Numbered from the stretch's first letter, positions 1-8,308 are shown. The stretch: 64,000 bases of DNA from DATAGF01 sp963819845 (GCA_963819845.1 CAWFXQ010000012.1:310001-374000); one strand, 5' to 3'. The notes: generated by a model from the sequence alone, not told the origin. Translations and numbers: made by a program.

Positions 1-466
1 ACCCGAGGATGGCGATGCCGAGGTTGGCGATCAGGCAGGTGAGGACGATCAGCCCGAGGTCGCCCGCGACCGACCCGCGCACGAAGAAGAGGGCGACCAG
101 CGGCACGGCGACGACCTCGACGGCCAGCAGGTAGGCATAGATCGCGCCCACCTTGGAGGCCAGCAGCACCAGGCGCGGGACCGGCGCGGCCAGGATGCCG
201 TCGAGCACCCCCTGCTCGCGCTCGGGCACCCACGAGCGCCCGACGCCCAGGACGGCCGTGAGCGACAGCGTCGCCCACAGGATCCCGCCGGCGTAGGGCG
301 TGAGGTCGTCGCCCCGGTTGCCGAAGGCGAACTGGAAGATCAGCATCGCCACCACCGCGAACAGCACCATGGCGACCAGGGTGTCGCGGGTGCGCAGCTC
401 GAGGCGCAGGTCCTTCCGCAGGAGGGCCCGCAGCTGGCGGCCCCACGGCGGCCGCGTGGGGCTCAC
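1..466 (-). CDS. ccmB: Heme exporter membrane subunit CcmB (3' end cut by window edge)
   Basis: Permease subunit of the CcmAB transporter used in system I cytochrome c maturation, acting in the cytoplasmic membrane. Read directly from the minus strand, the protein opens with a basic N-terminus (LRALLRKDLRLELRTRDT), followed by hydrophobic segments and the family-typical WVPEREQGVLDGILAAPV stretch near residue 80. About 155 codons are present; the C-terminal part lies beyond base 1. The GTG start overlaps the ccmA stop by four bases (GTGA), so translation is probably coupled. The neighbouring ccmA and the caa3 oxidase genes downstream in the window fit a role in cytochrome c assembly. Assignment is by family pattern and context. 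Confidence 0.85.
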   Translation of the reverse strand, partial: MSPTRPPWGRQLRALLRKDLRLELRTRDTLVAMVLFAVVAMLIFQFAFGNRGDDLTPYAGGILWATLSLTAVLGVGRSWVPEREQGVLDGILAAPVPRLVLLASKVGAIYAYLLAVEVVAVPLVALFFVRGSVAGDLGLIVLTCLIANLGIAILG

Positions 467-1152
467 GCCACCAGCTCCTCGTAGCGGGCGCGGAAGGAGG
501 CGGCGTTGACCGCGCCGGTCGCCTCGGACAGCACGGCCCGGCCGGCGCGCAGCACCAGCAGCCGCCCGGCCAACGCGACGCCGCGCTCGACCTCGTGGGT
601 CACGATCACCACGCCCCGGCCGGCGGCGGCGTCGGCCAGCACCGCGTCGAGCAGGTGCGCCCCGGCGGCGTCCAGCCCGGCGTAGGGCTCGTCGAGCAGC
701 AGCAGCCGGGGCTCGTGCAGGAGGACGCGCGCCAGGCCCAGGCGCTGCGCCATCCCGCGGCTGAAGGTGCGCACCGGGTCGAAGGAGCGGGCCAGGAGGC
801 CCACCCGGGCGAGGCCGTCGTTGACCCGCCGGCGCGCCTCGGGCAGGCCGTAGAGGTCGGCGTAGAGCTCGAGGTTCTGGCGTGCGGTGAGGTCGAGGTA
901 GACGAGCGGGTCGTGGCCCAGGTACCCGATCTGCGCCCGCGCCCTCCCGGCGTCGTCGGGCAGGGCGTGCCCGCACACGGCCAGCTCGCCGGCGTCGGGC
1001 CGCAGGAGGGTGGCCAGCATTCGCAGCAGCGTGCTCTTCCCGGCGCCGTTCGGCCCCAGCACCGCCAGGCACTCCCCCGCGGCGAGCCCCACGTCCACCC
1101 CGTCGACCGCGCGCCGCTCGCCGAAGCGCTTGACGAGGCCGGACGCCCGCAC
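463..1152 (-). CDS. ccmA: Heme exporter ATP-binding subunit CcmA
   Basis: ABC ATPase of about 229 residues, partner of CcmB in cytochrome c biogenesis. The sequence has a Walker A (GPNGAGKST), a signature-like segment (FSRGMAQRLGLARVLL) and a Walker B (LLLLDEPYAGLD) in the usual order. The open frame runs much further upstream inside the UbiA gene, so I chose the GTG at 1152, which gives MRASGLVKRFGERR, the normal beginning of this family and leaves a 20-bp gap after ubiA. The signature is SRGMAQR rather than the common LSGGQ, as is usual for CcmA proteins. It sits between ubiA and ccmB on the minus strand and overlaps ccmB, so it is probably in one operon with both. Confidence 0.88.
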   Translation of the reverse strand: MRASGLVKRFGERRAVDGVDVGLAAGECLAVLGPNGAGKSTLLRMLATLLRPDAGELAVCGHALPDDAGRARAQIGYLGHDPLVYLDLTARQNLELYADLYGLPEARRRVNDGLARVGLLARSFDPVRTFSRGMAQRLGLARVLLHEPRLLLLDEPYAGLDAAGAHLLDAVLADAAAGRGVVIVTHEVERGVALAGRLLVLRAGRAVLSEATGAVNAASFRARYEELVA

Positions 1153-1172
1153 GAGCTCCGCCGCCGCGTCCC

Positions 1173-2060
1173 CTACAGCGTCACCTCGAGCAGGGTGAAG
1201 ATCAGGAAGACCACCGCCAGCAGGCCGTTCGACTGGGCGAAGGCCACCGAGACGCGGCTGGTGTCGCGGGGGCCGACGATCGCGTTCTCGTACGCCAGGA
1301 CCCCGGCGCACACCGCGACGCCGACCATGTAGACCGGCCCCGCCCCCGCGGCGACGCCGGCGCCCACCAGCAGCGCCAGCGCGGCGGCGTGGAGGCCGCG
1401 TGTGATCCACAGCGCGCGGGCGGGCCCGAACCGGGCCGGGATCGAGTGGATGCCGTAGTCGCGGTCGAAGTCGAGGTCGAGGAGCGCGTAGATGACGTCG
1501 AACCCGGCGATCCAGCACGCGACGGCCAGCCCGAGCAGGATCGGCGCGACGCCGAGCTCGCCGGTCACCGCCAGCCACGCGCCGACGGGCGCCAGCCCGA
1601 TGGTGAGGCCCAGCGCGACGTGGCACAGCCACGTGTAGCGCTTGGTGAAGGGGTAGATGACGAACGCGGCCACCGGGATGGGCCACAGCACCCACGTCTC
1701 CTCCGGCAGCTGGGAGACGGCCAGCAGCAGCACGGCCAGGCTGATCGCGCAGAACCAGCCCACCTGCGCGGCCGTGAGGCGCCCCGACGGGATCTCCCGC
1801 CCGGCGGTGCGCGGGTTGCGCGCGTCGATGTCGGCGTCGATCAGCCGGTTGAGCGCCATCGCCAAGCTCCGGGCGCCGATCATCGCGATCGCGATCCACC
1901 ACAGGACGGCGGCCGGGGGGACCTCCATGCGGGCCATGACGGCCGCGGCGAACGCGAACGGCAGGGCGAAGATGGTGTGCGAGAAGCGCACCAGGCCCAG
2001 CAGAGCGGGCACGAGCCCGAGCCCCGCGGCCGGCGCCGCCGCCCTCGAGGAGGTGGTCAC
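1173..2060 (-). CDS. UbiA-family polyprenyltransferase, menaquinone (futalosine) type
   Basis: Integral membrane prenyltransferase of 295 residues. Both Asp-rich motifs are visible: NRLIDADID (Asp75, Asp79) and DLDFDRDYGIHSIPARFG near residue 200. The segments RNPRTAGREIPSG and HSIPARFG are typical of the UbiA-like branch annotated as putative 4-hydroxybenzoate polyprenyltransferase, which is MqnP in organisms using the futalosine pathway. The natural substrate is therefore inferred. Menaquinone would feed electrons toward the respiratory genes further along the window. The GTG start is preceded by TAACAT seven bases upstream, suggesting a leaderless transcript. ccmA and ccmB follow on the same strand. 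Heme A synthesis is unlikely because a separate ctaB is present at 15008-15904. Confidence 0.85.
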   Translation of the reverse strand: MTTSSRAAAPAAGLGLVPALLGLVRFSHTIFALPFAFAAAVMARMEVPPAAVLWWIAIAMIGARSLAMALNRLIDADIDARNPRTAGREIPSGRLTAAQVGWFCAISLAVLLLAVSQLPEETWVLWPIPVAAFVIYPFTKRYTWLCHVALGLTIGLAPVGAWLAVTGELGVAPILLGLAVACWIAGFDVIYALLDLDFDRDYGIHSIPARFGPARALWITRGLHAAALALLVGAGVAAGAGPVYMVGVAVCAGVLAYENAIVGPRDTSRVSVAFAQSNGLLAVVFLIFTLLEVTL

Positions 2061-2067
2061 AATGTCG

Positions 2068-2073
2068 ATGTTA
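2068..2073 (-). promoter_or_regulatory. Putative -10 box of ubiA (leaderless type)
   Basis: TAACAT ends seven bases before the GTG start at 2060. The TAnnnT-N7-start arrangement is the pattern of leaderless actinobacterial promoters. It recurs at several other genes in this window. Confidence 0.4.
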
Positions 2074-2128
2074 TCGGTGGCGGAGCGCGGGGGGCATCGC
2101 CGCGATCAGGCCATGGAGCGGCTAGTTT

Positions 2129-2210
2129 ATAGATGAAAATCTATTGCATGACACAAATAAAATAGAAAAGAATCTATTCAAAGGCCGATGTGCGATAGAC
2201 TCTCTCCTAT
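2129..2210 (+). promoter_or_regulatory. Operator/promoter region of the MmpA-MmpB pair with three ATAG...CTAT inverted repeats
   Basis: An AT-rich stretch in otherwise GC-rich DNA holds three inverted repeats of one theme. They are ATAGAT/ATCTAT at 2129-2144, AATAGA/TCTATT at 2161-2178, and ATAG/CTAT at 2195-2210, the last overlapping the ATG of the HTH gene. A -10-like TAGACT (2196-2201) ends seven bases before that ATG. The right arm of the second repeat lies where a -35 would be (17 bp upstream). Binding by the HTH protein and autorepression are inferred from this layout and from how such pairs are usually controlled. Confidence 0.55.
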
Positions 2211-2667
2211 GACCAGCCGCCGCATCACCGCCGAGCTTCGCCGTCACCTCGATCATCAACTCCGCCTCGCGGCAGACCTGGGTGGCATCCCTCGGCCCGC
2301 GAGGGGATGGGTCAACGGCATCCGTCGCGCCCTCGGCATGTCGGAGAAGCAGCTCGGCGACCGTATGGGAATCAGCCAGCCGTCGGTGCACAGCCTGGAA
2401 CGCTCCGAGGCCGACGGCACCATTCGCCTCTCGACGCTGCGCCGGGCCGCGGAGGCCCTGGAGTGCGAGCTGGTGTATGCGCTCATCCCGCGCCACTCAC
2501 TCGACGACCTCGTTACGGAGCGCGCCCGTGCGCTGGCCCGAGATGAACTGGAGCGCGTCCACCAGAGCATGGCGCTCGAGGACCAAGCCACGGAGATCTC
2601 GGAGGACGCGCTCGATGAGCGGGCCCGTGACCTGATCGCACGCGGTGGACTGTGGCAGACCTTCTGA
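2209..2667 (+). CDS. Mobile mystery protein A (HTH antitoxin-like regulator)
   Basis: A 152-residue protein with a central helix-turn-helix of the Xre/Cro type (residues about 41-95: ALGMSEKQLGDRMGISQPSV, then LSTLRRAAEALE) and a charged C-terminal helix region. This family is found as the upstream partner of a Fic protein (mobile mystery protein B), often in mobile or accessory DNA. Here the partner gene follows with a 16-base overlap. The start at 2209 is preferred over the upstream in-frame codon at 2188, because it lies seven bases after TAGACT and at the right arm of the third inverted repeat. Probable role: autoregulator and antidote for the Fic partner. Its position between menaquinone and phospholipid genes suggests an inserted accessory pair. 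Confidence 0.8.
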   Translation: MTSRRITAELRRHLDHQLRLAADLGGIPRPARGWVNGIRRALGMSEKQLGDRMGISQPSVHSLERSEADGTIRLSTLRRAAEALECELVYALIPRHSLDDLVTERARALARDELERVHQSMALEDQATEISEDALDERARDLIARGGLWQTF

Positions 2668-3245
2668 CGGAGTTCGACGAAGCCGGCCAGACGCCGCTCG
2701 ACCCGGACGAGGCAGAGGGACTGAAGTTGCCGGTGACGACGCGGGCGGGGTTGAACGCCGTTGAGGCCGAGAACGTCGCGGCGGCGGTCGCCTGGCTCGG
2801 CGGGCGGCGGCTCCGAGAGGAGGACGTCATCGACGAGGGCTTCGTCCGGGAGCTCCATCGGCGGATGTTCGGACAGGTCTGGGTGTGGGCGGGCAGCTAT
2901 CGCCGCTCGGACAAGAACCTCGGCGTGCCCTGGTTCGAGATCGGAGTCCACGTCCGGCGCCTTCTCGACGATGCCAGGGTCTGGCTCGCCGCCGGCACCT
3001 CACCCGACGAGTCTGCCGTGCTCTTCGGCCACCGGATCGTCTCCGTGCATCTCTTCCCCAATGGCAATGGCCGCCACTCACGGCTGTGCTCGGACTGCCT
3101 GGCGCGCGCCCTGAATCGTCCCCATTTCTCCTGGGGTGCGCGCAGCTTCCGCACGGGCCTCGAGGCCCGTCCGCACTACCTGGACGCACTGAGGGCCGCC
3201 GACGGGGGTGACGTGGCCCCCTTGATCCGCTTCGCCCGGGGATGA
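2652..3245 (+). CDS. Mobile mystery protein B, Fic/DOC family
   Basis: A 197-residue Fic-domain protein. The catalytic loop reads HLFPNGNGRHSR (residues 133-144), matching the Fic HxFx(D/N)GNGRxxR pattern with His and the two Arg retained; the usual Pro after His is Leu. Fic enzymes typically transfer AMP from ATP to hydroxyl side chains of target proteins. The target here is unknown. The N-terminal region (LPVTTRAGLNAVEAENV) and the fixed pairing with the HTH gene are the hallmarks of the mobile mystery protein B family. The GTG at 2652 is inside the 3' end of the upstream gene, so expression is probably coupled. A toxin-antitoxin role is plausible but inferred. Confidence 0.82.
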   Translation: MADLLTEFDEAGQTPLDPDEAEGLKLPVTTRAGLNAVEAENVAAAVAWLGGRRLREEDVIDEGFVRELHRRMFGQVWVWAGSYRRSDKNLGVPWFEIGVHVRRLLDDARVWLAAGTSPDESAVLFGHRIVSVHLFPNGNGRHSRLCSDCLARALNRPHFSWGARSFRTGLEARPHYLDALRAADGGDVAPLIRFARG

Positions 3246-3282
3246 CACCGTCCGGCTGAGGCGACGACCGGCGGCCGCGGCG

Positions 3283-3288
3283 TAGGAT
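3283..3288 (+). promoter_or_regulatory. Putative -10 box of the phosphodiesterase gene
   Basis: TAGGAT ends six bases before the ATG at 3295, again the leaderless arrangement seen at ubiA and mmpA. Confidence 0.4.
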
Positions 3289-3294
3289 GCGCCC

Positions 3295-4029
3295 ATGGGG
3301 ACGAGCCGCCGGGTCTGGAACGTCGCCCACCGAGGGGCCTCGGCCGAGCGGCCCGAGAACACGCTCCCGGCCTTCGAGCTGGCCATCGGGCAGCGAGCCG
3401 ACGTGGTGGAGTGCGACGTGCGGCGCACGGCCGACGGCGCGCTGCTGATCCTGCACGACGCGACGGTCGACCGCACGACCGACGGCTCCGGCGAGCTGAG
3501 GTCGATGACCGCCGCGGCGGCGCAGGCGCTCGACGCCGGCGACGGCGAGCGCATCCCCGAGCTGTCCGAGGTGCTGGCGCTCGCCGCCGGCCGCTCGCGG
3601 GTGAACATCGACCTCAAGGAGGCCGACATCGTGGACGACGCGCTGGCGGCCGTCCGCGACGCCGGCGCCGAGGGCGCGGTGACGTACATCTCCTTCCTCC
3701 CGGAGGTCTGGCAGCGCCTCGGTGAGCTCGCCCCCGACGCGCCGATCGTCCACCTCGTCGACTCCGCCGCCGGCCTCGCGAGCCTGGCCATGGGCGACGC
3801 CGGCAGCGAGCACGTCGCCACCGGCGTCGGCGTCCCCTTCGACATCGTCAACGAGGGCATGGTCAACCGGATGCACCGCCACGGCTACGGCGTCTTCGCC
3901 TGGACGGTCGACGAGGAGGACGAGATGAGGCGACTGATCTCGTGCGACGTGAACGGCATCGTCACCAACCGCCCGTCCGCCCTCGCGGAGGTGATCCGGG
4001 ACCTCCAGGCGCCGCTCACGTCGGGCTGA
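3295..4029 (+). CDS. Glycerophosphodiester phosphodiesterase
   Basis: A 244-residue GDPD-family enzyme that would hydrolyse deacylated phospholipid headgroups to glycerol-3-phosphate and an alcohol. The catalytic and metal residues are visible: HRG at 12-14, PENTLPAF, E-C-D at 39-41, and LHD with His54. The C-terminal FAWTVDEEDEMRRLISCDVNGIVTNRP is the typical barrel-closing strand and loop. No signal peptide is seen, so it is probably cytoplasmic. The ATG lies six bases after a TAGGAT box. The gene stands alone between the Fic pair and a LuxR regulator. Length is normal for the short bacterial form. Confidence 0.92.
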   Translation: MGTSRRVWNVAHRGASAERPENTLPAFELAIGQRADVVECDVRRTADGALLILHDATVDRTTDGSGELRSMTAAAAQALDAGDGERIPELSEVLALAAGRSRVNIDLKEADIVDDALAAVRDAGAEGAVTYISFLPEVWQRLGELAPDAPIVHLVDSAAGLASLAMGDAGSEHVATGVGVPFDIVNEGMVNRMHRHGYGVFAWTVDEEDEMRRLISCDVNGIVTNRPSALAEVIRDLQAPLTSG

Positions 4030-4104
4030 CCAAGCGCCCGGGGACCCGGAACCTCCGGGAACCTCGCGTGGACAGGAGCGGCGCGCCGGGCGGATGATCT
4101 CCGG

Positions 4105-6867
4105 GTGCTGGTCGGTCGCTCAGCCGAGCGGGCCGCGCTCCTGGCGGCCCTGGACGACGCACGGCGCGGGCGTGGGCGCGCGCTCGTGCTCAGCGGGCCC
4201 CCCGGCATCGGCAAGACCGCGCTGCTCGACGAGGCCGTGGCCGCCGCGGAGGGCTTCCGCGTGCTGCGCTCCCGGGGCGTGGAGTCCGAGTCGCGGCTGG
4301 CCTTCGCCGGCCTGTCGGACCTGGTGCGGCCGGTGCTCGAGTGCCTCCCGAGCGTCCCCGCCCCCCAACGGGCGGCGCTGCGGGCCGCCCTCGCCCTGGG
4401 CCCGCCCGCCACACCCGACCGCTTCGCCGCCTACGCCGCCGCCCTGAGCCTCCTCGGCGTCGTGGCCGGCGACTCGCCCGTTCTGGTGGTCGTCAACGAC
4501 GCCCACTGGCTCGACGCCCCCACCCGCGAGGCCCTGCTCTTCTGCGCACGCCGCATCGAGGACGAGCCGGTCGCGGTCCTCGCCGCCTCACGCGAGCGCG
4601 GCGCCGAGCGGGCGGAGATGCCCGGCGTCAACCGGCTGGACGTGGGCCCCCTCGACGCCGCGGCCGCGCAGGAGCTGCTCGAATCGGCGACCGCGTCGGC
4701 GCCGCTCGCGCCCCCCGTCGCCCGGACGGTGTTGGCGGCCGCCGAGGGCAATCCCCTCGTCCTGGTCGAGCTGCCGCGCGCTCTGAGCGACGCGGAGCGG
4801 GCGGGGACGGCGTCGCTTCCGCAGCCGCTGCGCGCCGGGGAGGCGCTCGCCGGCGCCTTTCGGCGGCGCGTCGAGGGGCTCGACCCCGGCGCGCGGCGCG
4901 CCCTTGCGCTCGCCGCGGTGAGCGCCGACGGGGCGCTGAGGCCGCTCAGCGCGGCCCTGGCCGCGGTCGGCGGGACCGACGAGGACCTCGTTGCGGCCGA
5001 GGCCGCGGGCGTCCTGGTGCTCCAGGACGACGTGGCCCTGCCGTGGCACCCGGTGCTCCGGTCCGTGATGCGGGAGCTGGCCGAGCCCGCCGAGCGCCGC
5101 GCGGCGCACCGCGCGCTGGCCGGGGCCCTCGACCCGGAGCGCGACGCGGAGGCGCGCGCCTGGCACCTGGCCGAGGCCTCGGTGGGGCCGGACGACGAGG
5201 TGGCCGACGCGCTCGAGGGCGCGGCGGCCCGCGCCGCCGGGCGCACGGCCTACGCCGCGGCCGCCCGCCTCTTCGAGCGCGCCGCACTCGCCGCGCCCTC
5301 GCCCGCACGCGCGGGGTCGGCCCTGCTGGCGGCGGCGCAGATGAGCTTCGCGGCGGGCGACGCGGCCCGCGCCGCGGCCGTCGTCGAGCGGCTCTGGGAC
5401 GCAGAGCCGGCCGGGGCGCTGCGCGCCGAGACCGCCCACCTGCGCGGCTTCCTCACCATGCTCTCGCACCACGCCGACGACGCCTTCGCCCTGCTCGCGC
5501 GCGAGGCGCGCCGGGTCCGGGCCGACGACCCGGCGCTGGCCGCCCGGATGCTCTGCGACGCCGGCCTCACCCGCGCCATGGCGGGCGAGTGCCGGGACGC
5601 TCTGCGGAGCATGCAGGAGGCGGCCTCCTACGTGGGGCTCGACGAGGCGCCCCAGCTGGTCAGCTCGCTCGCGGCCGCGCTGGCGCTCGACGGCCGCGCG
5701 CGCGAGGCGGGGGCGCTCTTCGACCGGGCCGAGCCCTACCTGCGGGAGGTCGAGCCGCTATCGCCCGAGGGCCAGACCGTGGCCCTGTCGCTGACCGCGC
5801 TGCGCTGGATCGGCCGGCTCGAGGACGCCGAGCGCCACCAGCGGCGCTGGCTGGCGCGCGCCCGCGCGGGCGGCTGCCCGGCCTACGTGGGGTTCCCCCA
5901 GGCCCTCGGCGCCGAGATCGACATGCGCCGCGGCCGCTGGGCCGACGCCCGGGCGCGGGCCCTCGAGGCGGTGCGCACGCTGGAGGAGACCGGCCAGACG
6001 AGCGTGCTCTCGTTCGCGCTGGTCACGCTCGCCCAGGTGGAGGCGTGCCTGGGCCGCGAGGAGGACTGCCGGGCCCACGGCGCGGAGGCGGTCGAGATCG
6101 CCGACGCGCTCGGCCTGGGGTCGATCCCGGTCTTCCGCGCCTACGCCCTCGCGCTGCTGGCCCAGGGGATGGGCCGGCCCGACGAGGTCGTCGAGCTGCT
6201 CGAGCCGGTCGCTCCCTACACCGAGCAGCAGGGGCTCGGCGAGCCGGCCACGGTCCCCTGGCAGCCCGACCTCGTGGAGGCCTACATCCGCCTCGGCCGG
6301 ACCGTCGACGCCCGGCGGGCGCTGTCCCGGCTGTCCGAGGAGGCGCACCGCACGGGCGGGGTCTGGGCCCGCGCGGTGACCTCCCGCTGCCGGGGGCTGC
6401 TCGACGACGACATCGACCGGCACTTCGCCGAGGCCCTCCGGCTCCACGCCCTCACGCCGATGCCGTTCGAGCTCGCCCGGACCCGGCTGGCCTACGGCTC
6501 GCGCCTGCGGCGCGCCGGGCGGCGGGGAGAGGCGCGCGAGCAGCTCGCGCTCGCGCTCGCGGTCTTCGACGAGCTGGGCGCCGCCCTCTGGGGGCTCCGG
6601 GCGCGGGAGGAGATCGCCGCCAGCGGCGCCGGCCTGCCGCGGCGGGGGACGCGCTCCCCCGACGAGCTGTCACCCCGCGAGCTGCAGGTCGCCGCGGCCG
6701 TGGCGCAGGGCCTCACCAACCGCGAGACGGCCGCCCGCCTGTTCCTCTCGGAGAAGACCGTCGAGCGGCATCTGGGCAGCGTCTACCGCAAGCTGGGCGT
6801 GCGCTCGCGCAGCGAGCTGGCGCGGCGCTTCGCGGAGGGCCGCTCCGGGGGGACTCCCGGTCAGTAG
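4105..6867 (+). CDS. Large AAA-ATPase transcriptional regulator with C-terminal LuxR HTH
   Basis: A 920-residue LAL/MalT-like regulator. The N-terminus has a Walker A (GPPGIGKT, 31-38) and an AAA region with VVVNDAHWLD as a Walker-B-like strand. The middle is a long Ala/Arg-rich helical part resembling tetratricopeptide repeats. The C-terminus (about 853-912) is a LuxR-type helix-turn-helix: LSPRELQVAAAVAQGLTNRE followed by LFLSEKTVERHLGSVYRKLG. Such proteins sense a ligand through the repeat region and activate transcription in the ATP-bound state; the ligand cannot be read from sequence. The GTG at 4105 gives the standard LVGRSAERAAL opening. It resembles the protein at 49313-52267 in architecture but they are not neighbours. 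Confidence 0.9.
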   Translation: MLVGRSAERAALLAALDDARRGRGRALVLSGPPGIGKTALLDEAVAAAEGFRVLRSRGVESESRLAFAGLSDLVRPVLECLPSVPAPQRAALRAALALGPPATPDRFAAYAAALSLLGVVAGDSPVLVVVNDAHWLDAPTREALLFCARRIEDEPVAVLAASRERGAERAEMPGVNRLDVGPLDAAAAQELLESATASAPLAPPVARTVLAAAEGNPLVLVELPRALSDAERAGTASLPQPLRAGEALAGAFRRRVEGLDPGARRALALAAVSADGALRPLSAALAAVGGTDEDLVAAEAAGVLVLQDDVALPWHPVLRSVMRELAEPAERRAAHRALAGALDPERDAEARAWHLAEASVGPDDEVADALEGAAARAAGRTAYAAAARLFERAALAAPSPARAGSALLAAAQMSFAAGDAARAAAVVERLWDAEPAGALRAETAHLRGFLTMLSHHADDAFALLAREARRVRADDPALAARMLCDAGLTRAMAGECRDALRSMQEAASYVGLDEAPQLVSSLAAALALDGRAREAGALFDRAEPYLREVEPLSPEGQTVALSLTALRWIGRLEDAERHQRRWLARARAGGCPAYVGFPQALGAEIDMRRGRWADARARALEAVRTLEETGQTSVLSFALVTLAQVEACLGREEDCRAHGAEAVEIADALGLGSIPVFRAYALALLAQGMGRPDEVVELLEPVAPYTEQQGLGEPATVPWQPDLVEAYIRLGRTVDARRALSRLSEEAHRTGGVWARAVTSRCRGLLDDDIDRHFAEALRLHALTPMPFELARTRLAYGSRLRRAGRRGEAREQLALALAVFDELGAALWGLRAREEIAASGAGLPRRGTRSPDELSPRELQVAAAVAQGLTNRETAARLFLSEKTVERHLGSVYRKLGVRSRSELARRFAEGRSGGTPGQ

Positions 6868-7304
6868 GCGGCCGTGGCCACCGCCCGCGAGCCGAACATG
6901 AGCCTGGTGTCCCAGTAGGCGATCTCCTCCGCGATCGACCCGTCGTCGATGCGGAAGATCGAGACCCCCTGGAAGTCGATCGGCTCGCCGTGGGCGGGCC
7001 ACGGGCCGAGGTCGAGCGCGTGGGTGCCGCGGACGCGCCATTCGGTCCAGACGCGGCCGTCGCTGCCGGCGCTGAGGGACGTGACGTCGATCTCGAGGTC
7101 GGGGACCGCGGCGATGAACTGGGCGATGCGGCCCGTGATGGCCTCCTCGCCCACGAAGCGCGGGAAGGGAGCGCCGTCGATGTGGGGCGGCGACAGCACC
7201 CTCCACTCGCGGACGCCGTCCGGGGCGAAGCACCGGCCACACGCGGCGGCGTCGTGGTCGTTCCAGGCATCGAAGTATCGGGCGACGATGCCGGTCAGCA
7301 TCAT
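6861..7304 (-). CDS. SnoaL-like/NTF2-fold protein
   Basis: A 147-residue protein of the SnoaL-like polyketide cyclase fold: YFDAWNDHDAAACGRCFAPD at the start, then EEAITGRIAQFIAAVPDLEI, and a WRVRGTHALDLGPWPAHGEP region ending in a mixed beta sheet. Members are small cone-shaped proteins acting on varied small substrates or with no enzymatic role; none can be assigned here. The longer open frame to 7427 begins with low-complexity sequence, so I chose the tandem ATGs at 7304/7301. The first overlaps the stop of the small upstream ORF, which suggests coupled translation. It converges on the LuxR regulator, overlapping its end by seven bases. Confidence 0.8.
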   Translation of the reverse strand: MMLTGIVARYFDAWNDHDAAACGRCFAPDGVREWRVLSPPHIDGAPFPRFVGEEAITGRIAQFIAAVPDLEIDVTSLSAGSDGRVWTEWRVRGTHALDLGPWPAHGEPIDFQGVSIFRIDDGSIAEEIAYWDTRLMFGSRAVATAAY

Positions 7305-7507
7305 GGCCGGCCCTCCCCCCGGTCGGGCTCGCCGGGCTCGCGCGCCGGCGCTCTCCACGCGGTCTCGAGCCCCGCGAGGGCGACCGTGCGCATGAAGCGC
7401 TCGCGCGCCGCCGAGAATTCGTCCCATCCCGGGGGGCCGAGGGCGCTCGCCGCCACCCCGGGATCGTCCCCGAGTCCCGCCCTCTGCGATCGGTCGGGCT
7501 GTCCCAT
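7301..7507 (-). CDS. Small hypothetical protein coupled to the SnoaL-like gene
   Basis: A 68-residue ORF whose TGA overlaps the first ATG of the SnoaL-like gene. The central part (WDEFSAARERFMRTVALAGL) looks like a helix; the ends are Pro/Arg/Gly-rich. A purine-rich GGAGAG lies before the ATG. I do not recognise a family. The coupled overlap is the main argument for it being real. Confidence 0.35.
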   Translation of the reverse strand: MGQPDRSQRAGLGDDPGVAASALGPPGWDEFSAARERFMRTVALAGLETAWRAPAREPGEPDRGEGRP

Positions 7508-7537
7508 GGTTGCACCGCTCTCCGTCGTGTGATCCGG

Positions 7538-7573
7538 CCGGACGGGCGCGACGCTATGCCCCGCGCCGTCCGG
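7538..7573. terminator. GC-rich hairpin downstream of the dipeptidase gene
   Basis: CCGGACGG(G)CGCG at 7538-7550 pairs with CGCGCCGTCCGG at 7562-7573, a 12-bp stem with one bulged base. It lies after the end of the minus-strand respiratory/dipeptidase run. No T-run follows, so if it terminates transcription it is of the U-less kind. Confidence 0.4.
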
Positions 7574-7621
7574 GGCGCATGAGGGATTCCCCTCGATACG
7601 GGCTCGGGTGCCGAGACGGGC

Positions 7622-8308
7622 CTACTCCGGCGGCGCGCCGGCGGCGTATCTGGCGGCTCGCCCGCCCACCAGCCCCCAGAACTGGTCGCCGAGGTCGAAG
7701 TGCCACCACTCCTCGGCGTAGGCGGTGAACCCCTGGGCGGCCATGGTCCAGAACAGCAGCCGGCGCCGGTCGCGCGGGTCGCCCGGGCGCTCCTCCAGGG
7801 CGCGGGCGCCCGCCTCGGGCACGAAGGCGTCGAAGTCGGTGCCCAGGTCCAGGGGACGGCCGTCGCCGTCGCCCAGCGTGAGGTCGACCGCTCCGCCCGT
7901 CAGGTGGGGGGGCGGGGCGGAGGCGGCGCGCGAGGGTGGCGTCACATAGCGGGCCGCCGCCTCCTCGAGGGCGTCCGCCGGCTGGTCCGGGTGCACCATC
8001 GTGAGCTCGGCCAGGTATGTGTCGAACAGCGCGGACTGGGTCTCGATCGAGCGGTAGCCGTCCCAGACGACCAGGGTGAGGCCGTCGGGCAGCGCCCGCG
8101 CCGCCCGCGCCAGGGCGTCGGCGACGCCCTCGCGCAGCCAGCCGGCCCGCTGGGCGCCCGGCAGGCCCGCGCGGTGGTAGCGCGGGTCGTCGCGCACGCG
8201 GCCGCCGATGTCGGCCACGCGCACCAGCGGCTCGTCGACCGGCTCGATCGGGACGTCGCGCCAGCCGGTCGTCGGCACCAGCGGCGGGATGGGCGTCAGC
8301 CGGTCCAC
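7622..8308 (-). CDS. D-alanyl-D-alanine dipeptidase, VanX/DdpX family (M15D)
   Basis: A 228-residue zinc dipeptidase related to VanX and DdpX, which split D-Ala-D-Ala. Visible features are LVVWDGYRSIETQSALFDTY, the zinc-binding HLTGGAVDLTL (HxxGxAxD pattern), and the C-terminal EWWHFD with the third zinc ligand and the catalytic Glu. No clear signal peptide is present. The GTG at 8308 overlaps the SDR gene's end by 13 bases; the longer open frame upstream is the shadow of that gene. No van ligase or dehydrogenase genes are near, so a housekeeping role in peptidoglycan dipeptide turnover is more likely than vancomycin resistance. Confidence 0.88.
   Translation of the reverse strand: MDRLTPIPPLVPTTGWRDVPIEPVDEPLVRVADIGGRVRDDPRYHRAGLPGAQRAGWLREGVADALARAARALPDGLTLVVWDGYRSIETQSALFDTYLAELTMVHPDQPADALEEAAARYVTPPSRAASAPPPHLTGGAVDLTLGDGDGRPLDLGTDFDAFVPEAGARALEERPGDPRDRRRLLFWTMAAQGFTAYAEEWWHFDLGDQFWGLVGGRAARYAAGAPPE

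Noticed and set aside
4341..7532. Plus-strand open frame of 1063 codons over the LuxR regulator
   Set aside because: Low-complexity Arg/Gly translation in the wrong frame; the regulator frame has clear Walker and LuxR motifs.
7622..8308. Vancomycin-resistance locus
   Set aside because: Only the VanX-like dipeptidase is present; no vanH, vanA-type ligase or VanRS pair is adjacent.
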